A stretch of 64,000 nucleotides of DNA from Echiichthys vipera (Eukaryota > Chordata > Actinopteri > Perciformes > Trachinidae), in assembly GCA_963691815.1 (NCBI GenBank), contig OY829653.1:27233653-27297652 (forward strand). The letters are read 5' to 3'. The translations under genes and the position numbers were made by a program. Each line of letters opens with the position of its first letter. The first letter of the stretch is position 1. The notes under the pieces are model-generated. The model did not search any database, was not told the DNA's origin, and was given only the letters and a program-made list of their open reading frames with translations. Below, one piece after another: positions 63,837-64,000 of this stretch.

Positions 63837-64000
63837 TGCCGATAATAAAGACAGAACCCAATGATGAATATGATTCTCTGGGGACTGCGAGACTGCCCAT
63901 GCATTCAAAGCCCTATTACAGCCGGCCCAGGCTCACTCCCATCATGCCTGTAGCCGATCCTGATGCCTGCCTGGTTGGTGATTACCCTCCCTGCCCACCT
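63837..64000 (+). CDS. nfatc1: nfatc1 exon E9 (start of C-terminal region, truncated by window end)
   Basis: The acceptor is a strong pyrimidine tract, ttttttcccccag (AG 63835-63836). The TG joins the G of E8 to make Val700. Residues 701-754 begin PIIKTEPNDEYDSLG and end DACLVGDYPPCPP at the window edge, with no stop. IKTEP (Lys704) is a psi-K-x-E SUMO consensus; the matching mammalian lysine is reported as sumoylated in the long isoform. The proline-rich sequence continues the transactivation region found in long isoforms. The rest of this exon and any further exons are not in the window. Confidence 0.93.

Overview
The window is animal nuclear DNA, almost certainly from a ray-finned (teleost, probably percomorph) fish. 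Long intergenic and intronic stretches carry very long (TG)n/(AC)n and (GA)n microsatellites, fish-type MITEs and a tRNA-derived SINE. One gene is split into many small exons with GT-AG introns. I see no bacterial-style operons, CRISPR arrays or viral genomes.

The one protein-coding gene I can support is nfatc1 (nuclear factor of activated T cells, cytoplasmic 1) on the + strand. It starts at about 21.7 kb and runs off the right edge. I reconstructed two alternative first exons and nine further splice-checked segments: E1-alpha 21707-21827, E1-beta 23896-23980, E2 25102-26212, E3 28119-28278, E4 37682-37884, E5 41439-41611, E6 42656-42796, E7 52715-52770, E8 54609-54741 and E9 63837-64000 (incomplete). 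All reading phases join without a break, giving 754 codons of the alpha form inside the window. Exon numbers are local to this annotation. The protein has an N-terminal regulatory region (PxIxIT calcineurin docking site, serine-rich region, three SP repeats, two basic NLS motifs, LxVP site), then the Rel-homology DNA-binding domain (E3-E6), the IPT/RHD-C domain (E6-E8) and the start of the C-terminal transactivation region (E9).

Layout: 1-21.2 kb is the gene-free 5' flank, containing a hAT-type foldback MITE (3574-3762), a SINE with target-site duplication (9947-10152) and other dispersed repeats. 21.2-21.7 kb is the CpG-richer probable P1 promoter/leader. 23.4-23.9 kb is the probable P2 promoter in front of the beta first exon. 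From 26.2 kb onward there are seven introns holding an L1-like LINE fragment, several MITEs (one nested inside another) and many microsatellites.

I did not find a new multi-gene system. The most interesting points concern isoform control of nfatc1: a short beta first exon with a conserved acidic/aromatic motif, a roughly 130-nt (TG)n tract abutting the acceptor of the only frame-neutral internal exon, and a possible read-through short isoform at the weak E8 donor.
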